Below the pieces are notes generated by a model. That model was given only the letters and a program-made list of their open reading frames with translations, had not been told where the DNA came from and made no database searches. The position numbers and the translations under genes were made by a program. This document shows positions 1-8,653 of a stretch of DNA of 64,000 nt, in pieces; within the stretch, counting starts at the first letter, position 1, and each line of letters begins with the position of its first letter. Origin of the DNA: Candidatus Nanopelagicales bacterium (GTDB taxonomy: Bacteria > Actinomycetota > Actinomycetes > S36-B12 > CAIYMF01); contig JAFIHG010000047.1 of the NCBI GenBank assembly GCA_017848795.1, forward strand, positions 62,001 to 126,000, given 5' to 3'.

Positions 1-413
1 GCACCGAGCTGCTGCAGGCCTACTCCCGGTACGGGTTGCCGCTCGGCGAGGCCTTCCAGCTGCGCGACGACGTCCTCGGAGTCTTCGGCGACCCCGCGCA
101 CACCGGCAAGCCCGCCGGCGACGACATCCGGGAGGGCAAGCGCACGGTCCTCGTCGCAGCCGCCGCCGAGCTGGGGACCGCCGCGCAGCGCCGCACCCTG
201 GAGCGCGACGTCGGCCGCGCCGACCTCGACGACGACGGCGTCGCCGAGGTGCGCGAGGTCATCGCCTCCTCCGGCGCGTTGGCCCGCGTCGAGAGCGACA
301 TCGCTGCCCTCACCCGAGAGTCGCTCGCCGCACTCGACACGGCCGAGCTGACGCCGGCGGCGCACACCGCGCTGGTCAGCCTCGCCAGGGACGCGACGGC
401 GCGTACCCGGTGA
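1..413 (+). CDS. crtE: Polyprenyl (geranylgeranyl) diphosphate synthase, C-terminal part
   Basis: This is the 3' part of a trans-isoprenyl diphosphate synthase; the reading frame is open from base 3 and the start lies before the window. The second aspartate-rich region is visible as FQLRDDVLGVFGD, followed by TGKPAGDDIREGKRTVL, which is characteristic of short-chain (C15-C20) synthases that condense isopentenyl diphosphate units. The stop overlaps the crtI start by four bases (GTGA), so the two are probably translationally coupled and the product feeds phytoene synthesis. Such synthases also sit beside mannosyltransferase genes in mycobacteria, where polyprenyl carriers are needed, so a role in both carotenoid and polyprenol supply is possible. 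The chain length made cannot be read from this part. Confidence 0.88.
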   Translation, partial: TELLQAYSRYGLPLGEAFQLRDDVLGVFGDPAHTGKPAGDDIREGKRTVLVAAAAELGTAAQRRTLERDVGRADLDDDGVAEVREVIASSGALARVESDIAALTRESLAALDTAELTPAAHTALVSLARDATARTR

Positions 414-1888
414 GCGCCCGCCGGGTCGCCGGACCCACCGACCGGGTGGTCGTCGTCGGTGCCGGGCTCGCCGGGCTGGCCTGCGCGCTGCACCTGGCGG
501 GTGCCGGACGCGAGGTCACCGTGCTGGAGCGCGAGGCGGTCCCGGGCGGGCGGGCCGGGCTGCTGGAGCACGACGGCTACCGCTTCGACACCGGTCCGAC
601 AGTGCTGACGATGCCCGAGCTCGCCGCGGACGCGTTCGCGGCCGTGGGTGAACGACTCTCGGACTGGCTCACCCTCGAGCGGCTCGACCCCGCCTACCGG
701 GCGCACTACCCCGACGGGACCACGCTGGACGTGCGGGCCGAGGTCGAGGACACCGCCGGCGAGATCGCCCGGCTGTGCGGACCCCGGGAGGCCGACGGGT
801 TCCGCCGGTTCGTGCGGTTCGCGACCCGGCTCTACCGCTACGAGATGACCGACTTCATCGACCGCAACTTCGACTCGCCGTTGGGTCTGCTGACCCCGGA
901 CCTGGCCCGGCTCGTCGCCCTCGGCGCTTTCCGTCGCCTCGCCCCCAAGGTCGGGCAGTTCCTGCGCGACCCGCGTACGACGAGGCTGTTCACCTTCCAG
1001 TCGATGTACGCCGGCATGGCGCCGCGCGACGCGCTCGCGATCTACGCCGTCATCGCGTACATGGACTGTGTGGCCGGCGTGTACTTCCCCCGCGGCGGCA
1101 TGCACGCCCTGCCCGCAGCGATGGCCGCGGTGGCCGCGCAGCACGGGGTCCGCTTCCGGTACGGCACGACGGTGACGAGCGTCGAACGCAGCGGCGACCG
1201 CGCGCACGGCGTGCGTACCGCCGACGGCGAACGCATCCCCGCGGACGTGGTCGTGCTGAACCCGGACCTACCGGTCGCGCAGCGCGACCTGCTCGGGATC
1301 CGGCCCCGCCGGTTGCGCTACAGCCCGTCCTGCTTCCTGCTGCTCGCCGGCTCACCGCGCGCCTATCGCGGCGCGGCCCACCACAACCTGCACTTCGGGC
1401 GCAGCTGGGACGGCGTCTTCGACGATCTGGTCCGTCGCGGCCGCCTGATGCAGGACCCGAGCCTGCTTGTCACCAACCCGACCCGCACCGACCCTTCCCT
1501 CGCCCCGCCGGGACGCCAGTCGTACTACGTGCTGGCGCCGACGCCGAACCTCGACGCCCCGATCGACTGGAGGATCACGTCGGGCCGCTACCGGGACGAG
1601 ATCGTGCGGACCCTGGAAGCACGCGGATACCACGGGTTCGCTGGCGGCCTGCAGGTGGTGCAGGTCACGACGCCCCTCGACTGGCAGGCGCGCGGCATGG
1701 CGCACGGCACCCCCTTCGCGGCCGCGCACACGTTCACCCAGACCGGTCCGTTCCGGCCTTCCAACCTGTGGGGGCGCAACGTCGTGTTCGCCGGATCCGG
1801 CACCCGTCCCGGAGTGGGGGTGCCGATGGTGCTGATCTCCGGGCGACTCGCTGCCGAGCGGATCACCGGCGCGCAGCGCGGCGGCTGA
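410..1888 (+). CDS. crtI: Phytoene desaturase (CrtI family)
   Basis: A 492-residue FAD-dependent desaturase that converts phytoene to lycopene by successive dehydrogenations. The N-terminal dinucleotide-binding fold [18 protein letters not shown] (about residues 12-30) is followed by PGGRAG. The C-terminal family signature near residues 455-485 includes FAGSGTRPGVGVPMVL, which closes the FAD site in this family. The length is normal for bacterial CrtI. The GTG start overlaps the upstream synthase stop, so the pair forms one transcription unit. The matching phytoene synthase (crtB) and lycopene cyclase genes lie 6-7 kb away, so the pathway is split within the window. Confidence 0.95.
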   Translation: MSARRVAGPTDRVVVVGAGLAGLACALHLAGAGREVTVLEREAVPGGRAGLLEHDGYRFDTGPTVLTMPELAADAFAAVGERLSDWLTLERLDPAYRAHYPDGTTLDVRAEVEDTAGEIARLCGPREADGFRRFVRFATRLYRYEMTDFIDRNFDSPLGLLTPDLARLVALGAFRRLAPKVGQFLRDPRTTRLFTFQSMYAGMAPRDALAIYAVIAYMDCVAGVYFPRGGMHALPAAMAAVAAQHGVRFRYGTTVTSVERSGDRAHGVRTADGERIPADVVVLNPDLPVAQRDLLGIRPRRLRYSPSCFLLLAGSPRAYRGAAHHNLHFGRSWDGVFDDLVRRGRLMQDPSLLVTNPTRTDPSLAPPGRQSYYVLAPTPNLDAPIDWRITSGRYRDEIVRTLEARGYHGFAGGLQVVQVTTPLDWQARGMAHGTPFAAAHTFTQTGPFRPSNLWGRNVVFAGSGTRPGVGVPMVLISGRLAAERITGAQRGG

Positions 1889-1903
1889 CCCGCACCGGGC
1901 TTG

Positions 1904-1909
1904 TACGCT
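1904..1909 (+). promoter_or_regulatory. Probable -10 element for the mannosyltransferase gene
   Basis: TACGCT lies 8 nt before the GTG at 1918 and there is no Shine-Dalgarno sequence, which fits a leaderless or nearly leaderless transcript. It sits in the short gap after crtI. Confidence 0.45.
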
Positions 1910-1917
1910 CGTGCCTC

Positions 1918-3507
1918 GTGGACGACCGCGGACCGAGCGACGGAGGTGTGCCCTCCGGCGAGCACCTGCAGCCGGTCCTCGCGTTCGCGCTGCGCCACGT
2001 CGTGCCGGGGCTGATCGGCGCCGTGATGCTGGCGATCGGTGCCGTCGGTGTGGGGTGGTTGCCGCCGCCCGCGCCGCCGTTCTACCAGGACAGCGCGCTG
2101 CCGGTCGTCGAATGGTTCCGCAGCGGAGTCGGCAGCTGGCTGGCACGCGCGTTCGTGATCGCCGGCGGCGCGCTGGTGCTGCAGAGCTGGCTGGTGCTCG
2201 GGATCGACGTGATGCGCGGGCGCATCACCGATCTGCGGCGGCTGTGGGGCGTCCTCGGCGCCTGGTGCGCGCCGCTGCTGCTCGTACCACCGCTGTTCAG
2301 CCGGGACATCTACTCCTACTACGTGCAGGGCAAGCTCTTCCTGTCGGGACAGAACCCCTACACCACCGGCGTGATCTCCGTTCCCGGCTGGTTCCAGGAC
2401 GGTGTCGACCCGCAGTGGGCGCAGACCCCGACGCCGTACGGTCCGTTGTGGCTGTCGCTGTCGCGCGGCGTCGTGGCGCTGTTCGGCGACAACGTCTACC
2501 TGGGAGTGCTGAGCTTCCGGCTGCTCGCGCTGGTCGGCGTCGTGCTGCTCGCGTACTTCGTGCCGCGCCTGGCATTCCTGAACGGGATCAGCGCTCCCAA
2601 GGCGCTCTGGCTCGGCGTGCTGAACCCGTTGGTGCTGCTGCTGTTCGTGCTCAGCGGCCACAACGACGCGCTCATGATGGGGTTGCTCGTCGCCGGCCTG
2701 GTCCTGGTCTGTGAACGACGCCCCGTGCTCGGCATCCTGCTCGTGACGGCAGCCATCGCGATCAAGCCGATCGCGTTGCTGGCGCTGCCGTTCGTCGGGC
2801 TGCTGTGGGCGGGCAGCCGAGCCGACGTGCGGACCCGGGTGCTGCGGTGGGTGCAGACCGGGGTCATCTCGGTGCTGTCCTTCTTCGGGATCTCAGCGGT
2901 CGTCGGGGCCGGCTTCGGATGGGTCGGCGCGCTCACCGCCCCCGGGGAGGTCACCACCTGGCTCTCGCCGCCGAGCGCGCTCGGCATGCTGATGGGCTGG
3001 TTCGGCCAGCAGATCGGGCTCGGTGATCACACCGACGGCCTGCTGGTCGTCACCCGTACGCTCGCCGCCCTGGTGGCGATCGCCATCGTGGGGCGACTCT
3101 GCCTGCGCCCCGAAGGACGCACCCCGATGCGCGGACTGGTCCTGGCGCTGCTGACGGTGATCCTGCTCGGCCCGACCTTCCAGACCTGGTACCTGCTCTG
3201 GATCATCCCGCTCGCAGCGGCCTCCGGGCTGGGTACGCGCGCGCTGCGCGCCACGCTGCTCGTCGTCGCCGGCGGCACGCTCTACAGCCTGTGCGAGACG
3301 AGCGCCACGTCCGACATCCACCTGGACATCAACGACGGGATCGCGATGCTGGTCACCGTCGCGGTCGTGGTCCTCGCGGTCGTGACCAGCGGCCGGGAGC
3401 GTTCGCTGCTGCTCGGCGACCAGGTCTCCCACGGGTTGCTGCCCGAGGACCGGCCGGCGCGCGCCCGCTACGACGCGCTCGTCGTGCGCCGGGTCCCCTC
3501 GCGGTGA
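1918..3507 (+). CDS. Polyprenol-phosphomannose-dependent alpha-1,6-mannosyltransferase (MptA/MptB family)
   Basis: A 529-residue GT-C-type membrane enzyme with about 12 hydrophobic segments. It transfers mannose from polyprenol phosphomannose outside the membrane to build the alpha-1,6-mannan backbone of lipomannan. The family motif SRDIYSYYVQGKLFLSGQNPY near residues 130-150 carries the acidic Arg-Asp pair expected at the first external loop; PTPYGPLW and GHNDALM follow. The frame stays open far upstream through crtI, but the GTG at 1918 is preferred because the N-terminus then starts just before the first membrane segment and a -10 element precedes it. The gene overlaps the next mannosyltransferase by four bases. 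I cannot separate MptA from MptB by eye. Confidence 0.9.
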   Translation: MDDRGPSDGGVPSGEHLQPVLAFALRHVVPGLIGAVMLAIGAVGVGWLPPPAPPFYQDSALPVVEWFRSGVGSWLARAFVIAGGALVLQSWLVLGIDVMRGRITDLRRLWGVLGAWCAPLLLVPPLFSRDIYSYYVQGKLFLSGQNPYTTGVISVPGWFQDGVDPQWAQTPTPYGPLWLSLSRGVVALFGDNVYLGVLSFRLLALVGVVLLAYFVPRLAFLNGISAPKALWLGVLNPLVLLLFVLSGHNDALMMGLLVAGLVLVCERRPVLGILLVTAAIAIKPIALLALPFVGLLWAGSRADVRTRVLRWVQTGVISVLSFFGISAVVGAGFGWVGALTAPGEVTTWLSPPSALGMLMGWFGQQIGLGDHTDGLLVVTRTLAALVAIAIVGRLCLRPEGRTPMRGLVLALLTVILLGPTFQTWYLLWIIPLAAASGLGTRALRATLLVVAGGTLYSLCETSATSDIHLDINDGIAMLVTVAVVVLAVVTSGRERSLLLGDQVSHGLLPEDRPARARYDALVVRRVPSR

Positions 3508-4883
3508 GCGCACCGGACCGCTGCGACCTCGCGGCCGCCGCTCCGCCCGAGCGCCGACGCGCGGCGCAGGGGCGGATGACCGCCGCCGCCGACGCGCTGT
3601 GGCGCGGGTGGGACGTCCTGCTCGGCCGCCACGCGTCCTGGGGCGCCGGTGCGCGCGGGATCGCCGTGGGCTGGGTGCTCTCCCGGGCGCTGATGGTGCT
3701 GCTGCTGGTCGGGCTCGAGTCGACGATCCTCAACGACGTCCGCTACTACGCCGCCGGCATCGCCGAAGTCGGTCCGGCCACGCCACCGGGTGCAGTGCTC
3801 CGGGAATACCCGACCCCGGTGCTGGGCCTGCTCGCCGTGCCGTGGCTGCTGGGGCGCAGCATCGGGGCGTACGTCGTGCTGTTCGTCGTGCTCATGCTCG
3901 CGTGCGACGCGGTGTTCACCTGGCTGCTCGCGCGGCACCGCCCGCGGCGCGCCGCGCGCGACGCGACGACGCTCTGGCTCGTCGCCGGCCCGGCGCTCGG
4001 CCCGCTCGCGCTGACCCGGTTCGACGTGCTGCCCGGCATGCTCGCCGGTGTCGCGGTGCTCTGCCTGGCCACCCGGCCCCGTACCGCGGGCGCGCTCGTG
4101 ACGGTCGGTGCCGCCATCAAGCTGTGGCCGGCGTTGCTGCTGCCCGCCGTGCTCGGTCCGCGCGCCGGACGGCTGCGGGTCCTCTCCGGCGCCGTCGTCA
4201 CCGGCGTCGTGGTGCTCGCCGGGTCACTCGCCGTCGGTGGCGTCGACCGGCTGCTCTCGCCACTGGAGTACCAGACCGACCGCGGGCTGCAGGTCGAGTC
4301 GGTCGCCGCGCTGCCCCTCATGCTGATCTGGTCGGTGGCGCACGGCGCATGGCAAATCACCTTCTCGCGCTTCATCACCTCCGAGATCAGCGGGCCGGGC
4401 GACCAGGTGATGCTGACCCTCGCGACGGCGTCGTCGCTGCTCGCGCTGGCGCTCATGGTGCTGCTGTGGCTGCGCGCGTGGCGGACCCGCACGGTGAGCC
4501 CGGCGGTCGTCGGCTGGGTGATGCTGACCTGCACCGCGCTGTTCATCGTGACCAACAAGGTGTTCAGCCCGCAGTACCTGCTGTGGCTCTCCCCGCTGGC
4601 GGTCGCTGTGGTGGCGCTCGGCCCGCGCCGCGACCGAGGGGCGCGCCGCTTCGCCGTGGTGCTCGTCGTCGTCGGAGCGCTCACCCAGGTGATCTATCCG
4701 AACGCGTACGTGCTCGTGACCGAGATGAGCTGGGCGAACCCGATCGGCGTGGGACTGCTGGCGGCACGCGACGTCGGCCTGCTCGGCCTCACCTGGTACG
4801 CCGCCGCGCGCGCATGGAACGGGACAGCACGGCCCGCGACCGGGCGGCGCCCATCGACCCGCGTCGCCGATCCGCGCGGCTGA
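3504..4883 (+). CDS. GT87-family (DUF2029) membrane mannosyltransferase
   Basis: A 459-residue multi-pass protein of the GT87/DUF2029 group, whose characterised actinobacterial members (PimE and the alpha-1,2-mannosyltransferase of lipomannan side branching) use polyprenol phosphomannose. About ten hydrophobic segments are visible, together with LTRFDVLPGMLAG near residue 170, KLWPALLLP, and FSPQYLLWLSPL near the C-terminus, all typical of the family. The GTG start overlaps the previous stop as GTGA, so the two mannosyltransferases should be made together; the first would extend the backbone and this one may add branches. It converges on the DUF2079 gene with only 10 bp between stops. The acceptor is inferred, not visible. 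Confidence 0.85.
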   Translation: MSAPDRCDLAAAAPPERRRAAQGRMTAAADALWRGWDVLLGRHASWGAGARGIAVGWVLSRALMVLLLVGLESTILNDVRYYAAGIAEVGPATPPGAVLREYPTPVLGLLAVPWLLGRSIGAYVVLFVVLMLACDAVFTWLLARHRPRRAARDATTLWLVAGPALGPLALTRFDVLPGMLAGVAVLCLATRPRTAGALVTVGAAIKLWPALLLPAVLGPRAGRLRVLSGAVVTGVVVLAGSLAVGGVDRLLSPLEYQTDRGLQVESVAALPLMLIWSVAHGAWQITFSRFITSEISGPGDQVMLTLATASSLLALALMVLLWLRAWRTRTVSPAVVGWVMLTCTALFIVTNKVFSPQYLLWLSPLAVAVVALGPRRDRGARRFAVVLVVVGALTQVIYPNAYVLVTEMSWANPIGVGLLAARDVGLLGLTWYAAARAWNGTARPATGRRPSTRVADPRG

Positions 4884-4893
4884 GACCTCGACG

Positions 4894-6348
4894 TCAGGGA
4901 CCGTACTGCGCGCAGAGCGGGTCGGTAGGGATGTCGCGGTGCAGCAGCACGATGCTGCCGTCGCGCGCGACGACCCGGAACCCCTCGCCGGTCGCGGTCC
5001 GCAGGTAGTCGTGCGGGTCGGGCCCGAGGTAACCGGTCTCGTCCTGCGAGAGGTCGAGCAGCACCCACCCCGCCGGGGGTCCGGGCATTCCGGGGTTGGT
5101 CACGTAGTCGCGGTGGGTGAGCTGGGGGACGGCGCGGTCGTCGGCCTGCACGCATACGCCGTCCGGGATCAGCGGCAGGACCCGCGCGAGCGACTCGCTG
5201 CGCGGGGTCTGCTGCCACGCCTCGCCGGTCACCAGCCGCCCGACGGGGAACTGCGTCTGCAGCGCGAGCGATCCGACCAGCGGGATCGCGGCCACGAGTG
5301 CTGCCCACGGCAGCACCCACCGGCGCAGCGCCGGCCACCGCGCGCGCAGCCGTCCCACCGTGTCGACGGCGCCGAGGAACAACACCGGCGCCAGCACCCC
5401 GGTGTAGTGGAACTCGGTGGTCCACAACGCTTCCCGGGAGCTGAAGAACCGCTCCGCGAAGATCGGCAACGTCAGCAGGACGTACGGCGAGAACAACGCG
5501 AGGAACAGGGTCGTCGCGCCGAAAGCCCACAGCAGCGTGTAGGTCTTGGTGACCGGCGTGAGGAACTCCCGCAGCGTCCCGAGCGGGTCGCGGACGACGT
5601 GCAGCGCCGCGGCCGGCAGGTTCGGGCCGAGCGAGTCGTACGTCCAGTACGCGAACGTGCCGCTCGCCGCGAACGTCGGTATCACCCATTCGGTCGCCAG
5701 CAGGTACCCGCCCACCCCGAGGACGGCGAGCACGGCTGCCAGCAGGTAGCGCCGGCGCAGCAGCACGATCAGCGCCACCATCAGCACCAACGCACCCATG
5801 TCCTCGCGCACGAGCAGCAGCAGCGCGCACAGCCCCACCACCCATGCCCAGGAACCGCGAGCACGTCCGTCGCCGCCTGCAGGACCGCCGTCGCCGCGTG
5901 CCGATGGCGCACCCTTGACGGCGTAACGATCAACAACATCGATCAGGAACGCGAGGATCGGCACCGCGAACGCGACCTCGTGGAAGTCGAAGTCGACCAT
6001 CCCCTGCAGCGGCCAGCACAGCGCGTAGCCGACGACGACGAGGACGGTCGGCACCCGCTCGAGCCGGCGGCGGGTGAAGCGCCAGACCGGGATCACCGAC
6101 AGCGCCAGCAGGAATGCCTGCGCCAGCAGCAACATCCGCGGGTCGTCCCAGACCCAGTACAGCGGTGCGAGCACCGCGATGATCGGGTGGAAGTGGTCGC
6201 CGAGCAGGTTGTAGTGCAGCCCCTTGAGCGGGACCTCGGGCGCCTGGAAGTGGGCGTACGCCTGGATCGCCTGGTCGAAGATGCCGAGGTCGTACCCGGC
6301 CGTCAGGTAGGTGTGCTGGCGCAGCACCGCGTAGCTGCCGAACACCAC
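4894..6348 (-). CDS. DUF2079 multi-pass membrane protein
   Basis: At least 484 residues with about ten membrane segments. The family signature TAGYDLGIFDQAIQAYAHF lies at the N-terminus and HFHPIIAVLAPLY follows. DUF2079 proteins resemble GT-C glycosyltransferases, but I know of no assigned reaction. The GTG at 6348 cuts into the first membrane helix. The same frame is open upstream (LLPYLIAAAVFVVFGSYAV) without ATG, GTG or TTG back into the barstar gene, so the real start may be a CTG at 6447 that overlaps the barstar stop as CTGA; that would give 517 residues. The gene is probably the third gene of the RNase-barstar operon. Confidence 0.8.
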   Translation of the reverse strand: MVFGSYAVLRQHTYLTAGYDLGIFDQAIQAYAHFQAPEVPLKGLHYNLLGDHFHPIIAVLAPLYWVWDDPRMLLLAQAFLLALSVIPVWRFTRRRLERVPTVLVVVGYALCWPLQGMVDFDFHEVAFAVPILAFLIDVVDRYAVKGAPSARGDGGPAGGDGRARGSWAWVVGLCALLLLVREDMGALVLMVALIVLLRRRYLLAAVLAVLGVGGYLLATEWVIPTFAASGTFAYWTYDSLGPNLPAAALHVVRDPLGTLREFLTPVTKTYTLLWAFGATTLFLALFSPYVLLTLPIFAERFFSSREALWTTEFHYTGVLAPVLFLGAVDTVGRLRARWPALRRWVLPWAALVAAIPLVGSLALQTQFPVGRLVTGEAWQQTPRSESLARVLPLIPDGVCVQADDRAVPQLTHRDYVTNPGMPGPPAGWVLLDLSQDETGYLGPDPHDYLRTATGEGFRVVARDGSIVLLHRDIPTDPLCAQYGP

Positions 6349-6443
6349 GAAGACGGCGGCCGCGATCAGGTACGGCAGCAGGCGGTCCCGCGAGCCCTGC
6401 CCGGACCCGGCGGCTCTGGCGCGTGTCGGAGCCGGTGACGCGG

Positions 6444-6938
6444 TCAGGACTCCTCGCCTCCGGGCGGCTCGTCGTACGGCTCGTCCGGGTCGATGTCGTC
6501 CAGCTCGAGATCCATGTCGGGTTCGTCGGCCTCGTCCGGTCCCTCGCCTACTCGCAGCACGACGAACGGCACCCCGTCCACCCCGAGGGTGCGCGCGGTG
6601 TCCTCGAAGACGTCGAGCGCGGTCGCGTACTCCTCAGGGTCGCTCTCCGCGAACAGCGCCCAGTCGGTCCAGATGACGACCGTGCCGTCGGCGCCTCGGC
6701 CGGTCGGCAGGTCCGCGAGGCTCTCCTCGAGCGCGTCCCAGTTGTGCCCGAACCACTCCGGCAGCCCGAAGGCGTCCTGGCACAGCTCGAGGAAGCCGGC
6801 CTTGTCCTCGACCTCCGTACCCTCGAGCAGCACGCAGTACCGGCCCAGCGCCCGGGCCGCCTCCTCGAGCTCGGCGGGCGGCGCCGAGAACCGTACGACG
6901 CCGCGCGCGGCGGCGAGCTGCTGGCGGCTCACGACCAT
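6444..6938 (-). CDS. Barstar-family ribonuclease inhibitor
   Basis: A 164-residue cytoplasmic protein with the barstar fold signature: an N-terminal strand (YCVLLEGTEVEDKAGFLELC, about residues 34-53), then FGLPEWFGHNWDALEESLAD (about 56-75), which corresponds to the helix that plugs the RNase active site in the known barnase-barstar complex. A strongly acidic tail (roughly residues 132-164) extends beyond the normal 90-residue domain. The start lies inside the last codons of the RNase gene (10-bp overlap), so inhibitor and enzyme are co-translated from one message. The role is presumably to protect the producer from its own extracellular RNase during or before export. The acidic tail might mimic nucleic acid, which is an inference. 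Confidence 0.9.
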   Translation of the reverse strand: MVVSRQQLAAARGVVRFSAPPAELEEAARALGRYCVLLEGTEVEDKAGFLELCQDAFGLPEWFGHNWDALEESLADLPTGRGADGTVVIWTDWALFAESDPEEYATALDVFEDTARTLGVDGVPFVVLRVGEGPDEADEPDMDLELDDIDPDEPYDEPPGGEES

Positions 6939-7522
6939 GGCGCGATGATCTCCCGGAACGTCCGGTAGTGGTCGGTGGTCCAGAACCGCGACCCGTCGGC
7001 CCCCGTGACGATCCGCCGCGGGCCGCGGTCGCCCGCGCCGGGGGTTGTGACCGTGTACTCGTGGTAGAAGCCGGAGTCCTTGCGCGGCAGGCGCTTCTCG
7101 CGGTTGTCGAAGATGAGCCCGTCGTTCGGGTACGGGAACGGCCCGCCGTCCTTGATGACGCGCAGCGTGGCCACCGCCTGCTTCGGCAGCGCCTTCAGGG
7201 TGATCGTCGCCAGCTTCGTCGTGGCCTTCGGCGGCGCGAGCGTGTCCGCGTCGGGGTAGTTGGTCGGGTCCGGGGGCCGGGTGGTCGGGCCTGTCGGCTG
7301 CGAGGAGCCGCTCGGTCCCGCCGTGGGGCCCTTGGTGGGTCCGCCCGTCGGATCGGACGTGCCGGGTGACGGCGCGGAGGCGCTGGGAGAGGCGGGCGAC
7401 GAGCCGGCGGGAGCGGTGTCCGCGCCGCCCGGCGCCGCCGGCGCGCCGGAGCAGCCGGCGAGCACGACCGCGAGCACGCCGGCGAGCAGCACCGATCCGG
7501 TGGTGGTGGGTCTGGCGCGCAC
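6929..7522 (-). CDS. Lipoprotein ribonuclease of the RNase Sa (N1/T1) family
   Basis: A 197-residue secreted guanyl-specific RNase. The N-terminus has a signal sequence ending in the lipobox LAGC (Cys24), so the protein should be lipid-anchored outside the membrane, unlike the freely secreted Streptomyces enzymes. A Pro/Ser/Thr/Gly-rich linker spans about residues 25-95. The catalytic domain follows: PFPYPNDGLIFDNRE (128-142), YHEYTV with the general base Glu155, RGPRRIVTG with Arg166-Arg170, and TTDHYRTF with the general acid His185. These match RNase Sa positions 54, 65/69 and 85. It is immediately followed by its probable inhibitor. The GTG start has an AGGAGCGGAG upstream. It diverges from crtB. 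Confidence 0.92.
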   Translation of the reverse strand: MRARPTTTGSVLLAGVLAVVLAGCSGAPAAPGGADTAPAGSSPASPSASAPSPGTSDPTGGPTKGPTAGPSGSSQPTGPTTRPPDPTNYPDADTLAPPKATTKLATITLKALPKQAVATLRVIKDGGPFPYPNDGLIFDNREKRLPRKDSGFYHEYTVTTPGAGDRGPRRIVTGADGSRFWTTDHYRTFREIIAPWS

Positions 7523-7682
7523 TGCTCGCTCCGCTCCTGGGTCGTCGTCGGGCCGCGAAGGCCGTCACGGGGTTCCGTAGGCACCGACGTGCGGGGCCGC
7601 GCGGGAGGTTCCGCCCGCCGGGGACCACGATCCTGGCACGGCTGGTCGGCGGCGCGGTCTCACCCGATGGGAGGATCGCCCG

Positions 7683-8636
7683 GTGGCCGCACGTGAGCTC
7701 ACCGCCGCCGGTGTCACCGATCCGGCGCTCCGTGCGTCGTACGACCGCTGCCGGGCCCTGCTCGCCCGGCACGGCCGCACGTACCACCTCGCGACGGCGC
7801 TGCTGCCGCCGGCCACCCGCCCGTACGTCCACGCGCTGTACGGCTTCGCGCGGTGGAGCGACGAGATCGTCGACGGTCCGGACAGCGAGGGGCGTGCCGC
7901 GCGGCTCGCCGCGTGGACCGAGCTCGTGCTGGGCGACCTGGACCGGGGGCACTCGTCCCACCCGGTCGCCGCGGCGGTCGTCGACACCGCGCAGCGGTGG
8001 GCGATCCCGCGCCGGCACTTCGAGGTGTTCCTGGCCGCGATGGCGGCCGACCTGACGGTCCGCGCGTACCGGACGTACGACGAGCTGCGCGCCTACATGG
8101 ACGGGTCGGCGGCGGCGATCGGGCTGGCGTTGTTGCCCGTGCTCGGCGCGAGCTCGTCCGCGGCGAGCGCACCGGCCCGGGACCTCGGGTACGCGTTCCA
8201 GCTCGCGAACTTCGTACGCGACGTCGGGGAGGACCTCGACCGGGGCCGGGTGTACCTGCCGGAAGAGGACCTGGAGCGGTTCGGCAGCAGCCGCGCGGAG
8301 GTCGAGCGGCGCGTCGTCACACCGGCGCTGCACGCCGCCCTCGCCTTCCAGGTGGCGCGGGTGCACGAGCTGCGGGAGGCCGCAGCGCCCGGGATCGCGC
8401 TGCTGCACCCGGCGGTGCAGCCCGGCATCCGCGCCGCGCTGGTGCTCTACTGCGCCATCGCCGATGCGGTGGCCGACCTGGACTACCAGGTGTTCGACGC
8501 CCGCGCGCGCGTGCGGCTGCGGCGGCGGGTCAGCGTCGCCGCGCAGGCGTGGGTCGCCGCGGGGCGGGCGCGGCGCCGCCACGGCCCGGTTCCTCTCCCG
8601 CGACAGGGTGTTTCCCCCAGTCTCCAGGCTCGGTGA
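7683..8636 (+). CDS. crtB: Phytoene synthase
   Basis: A 317-residue squalene/phytoene synthase that joins two geranylgeranyl diphosphates head to head. Both aspartate-rich magnesium sites are visible: ARWSDEIVDG (about residues 56-65) and FVRDVGEDLDRGRVYLP (about 176-192), with the AFQLANF stretch before the second. The start GTG at 7683 follows GGGAGG by about 7 nt. The gene converges on crtYd. It supplies phytoene to CrtI, encoded 6 kb upstream. Hydroxysqualene-type activity is the main alternative, but the neighbouring lycopene cyclase genes favour carotenoid synthesis. Confidence 0.93.
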   Translation: MAARELTAAGVTDPALRASYDRCRALLARHGRTYHLATALLPPATRPYVHALYGFARWSDEIVDGPDSEGRAARLAAWTELVLGDLDRGHSSHPVAAAVVDTAQRWAIPRRHFEVFLAAMAADLTVRAYRTYDELRAYMDGSAAAIGLALLPVLGASSSAASAPARDLGYAFQLANFVRDVGEDLDRGRVYLPEEDLERFGSSRAEVERRVVTPALHAALAFQVARVHELREAAAPGIALLHPAVQPGIRAALVLYCAIADAVADLDYQVFDARARVRLRRRVSVAAQAWVAAGRARRRHGPVPLPRQGVSPSLQAR

Positions 8637-8653
8637 GTCACCTCGCTGCGCGA

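Noticed and set aside
775-1917. Long N-terminal extension of the mannosyltransferase frame through crtI
   Set aside because: The extension is an alternate-frame reading of crtI with low-complexity Arg/Pro-rich sequence; the membrane protein begins naturally at the GTG at 1918.
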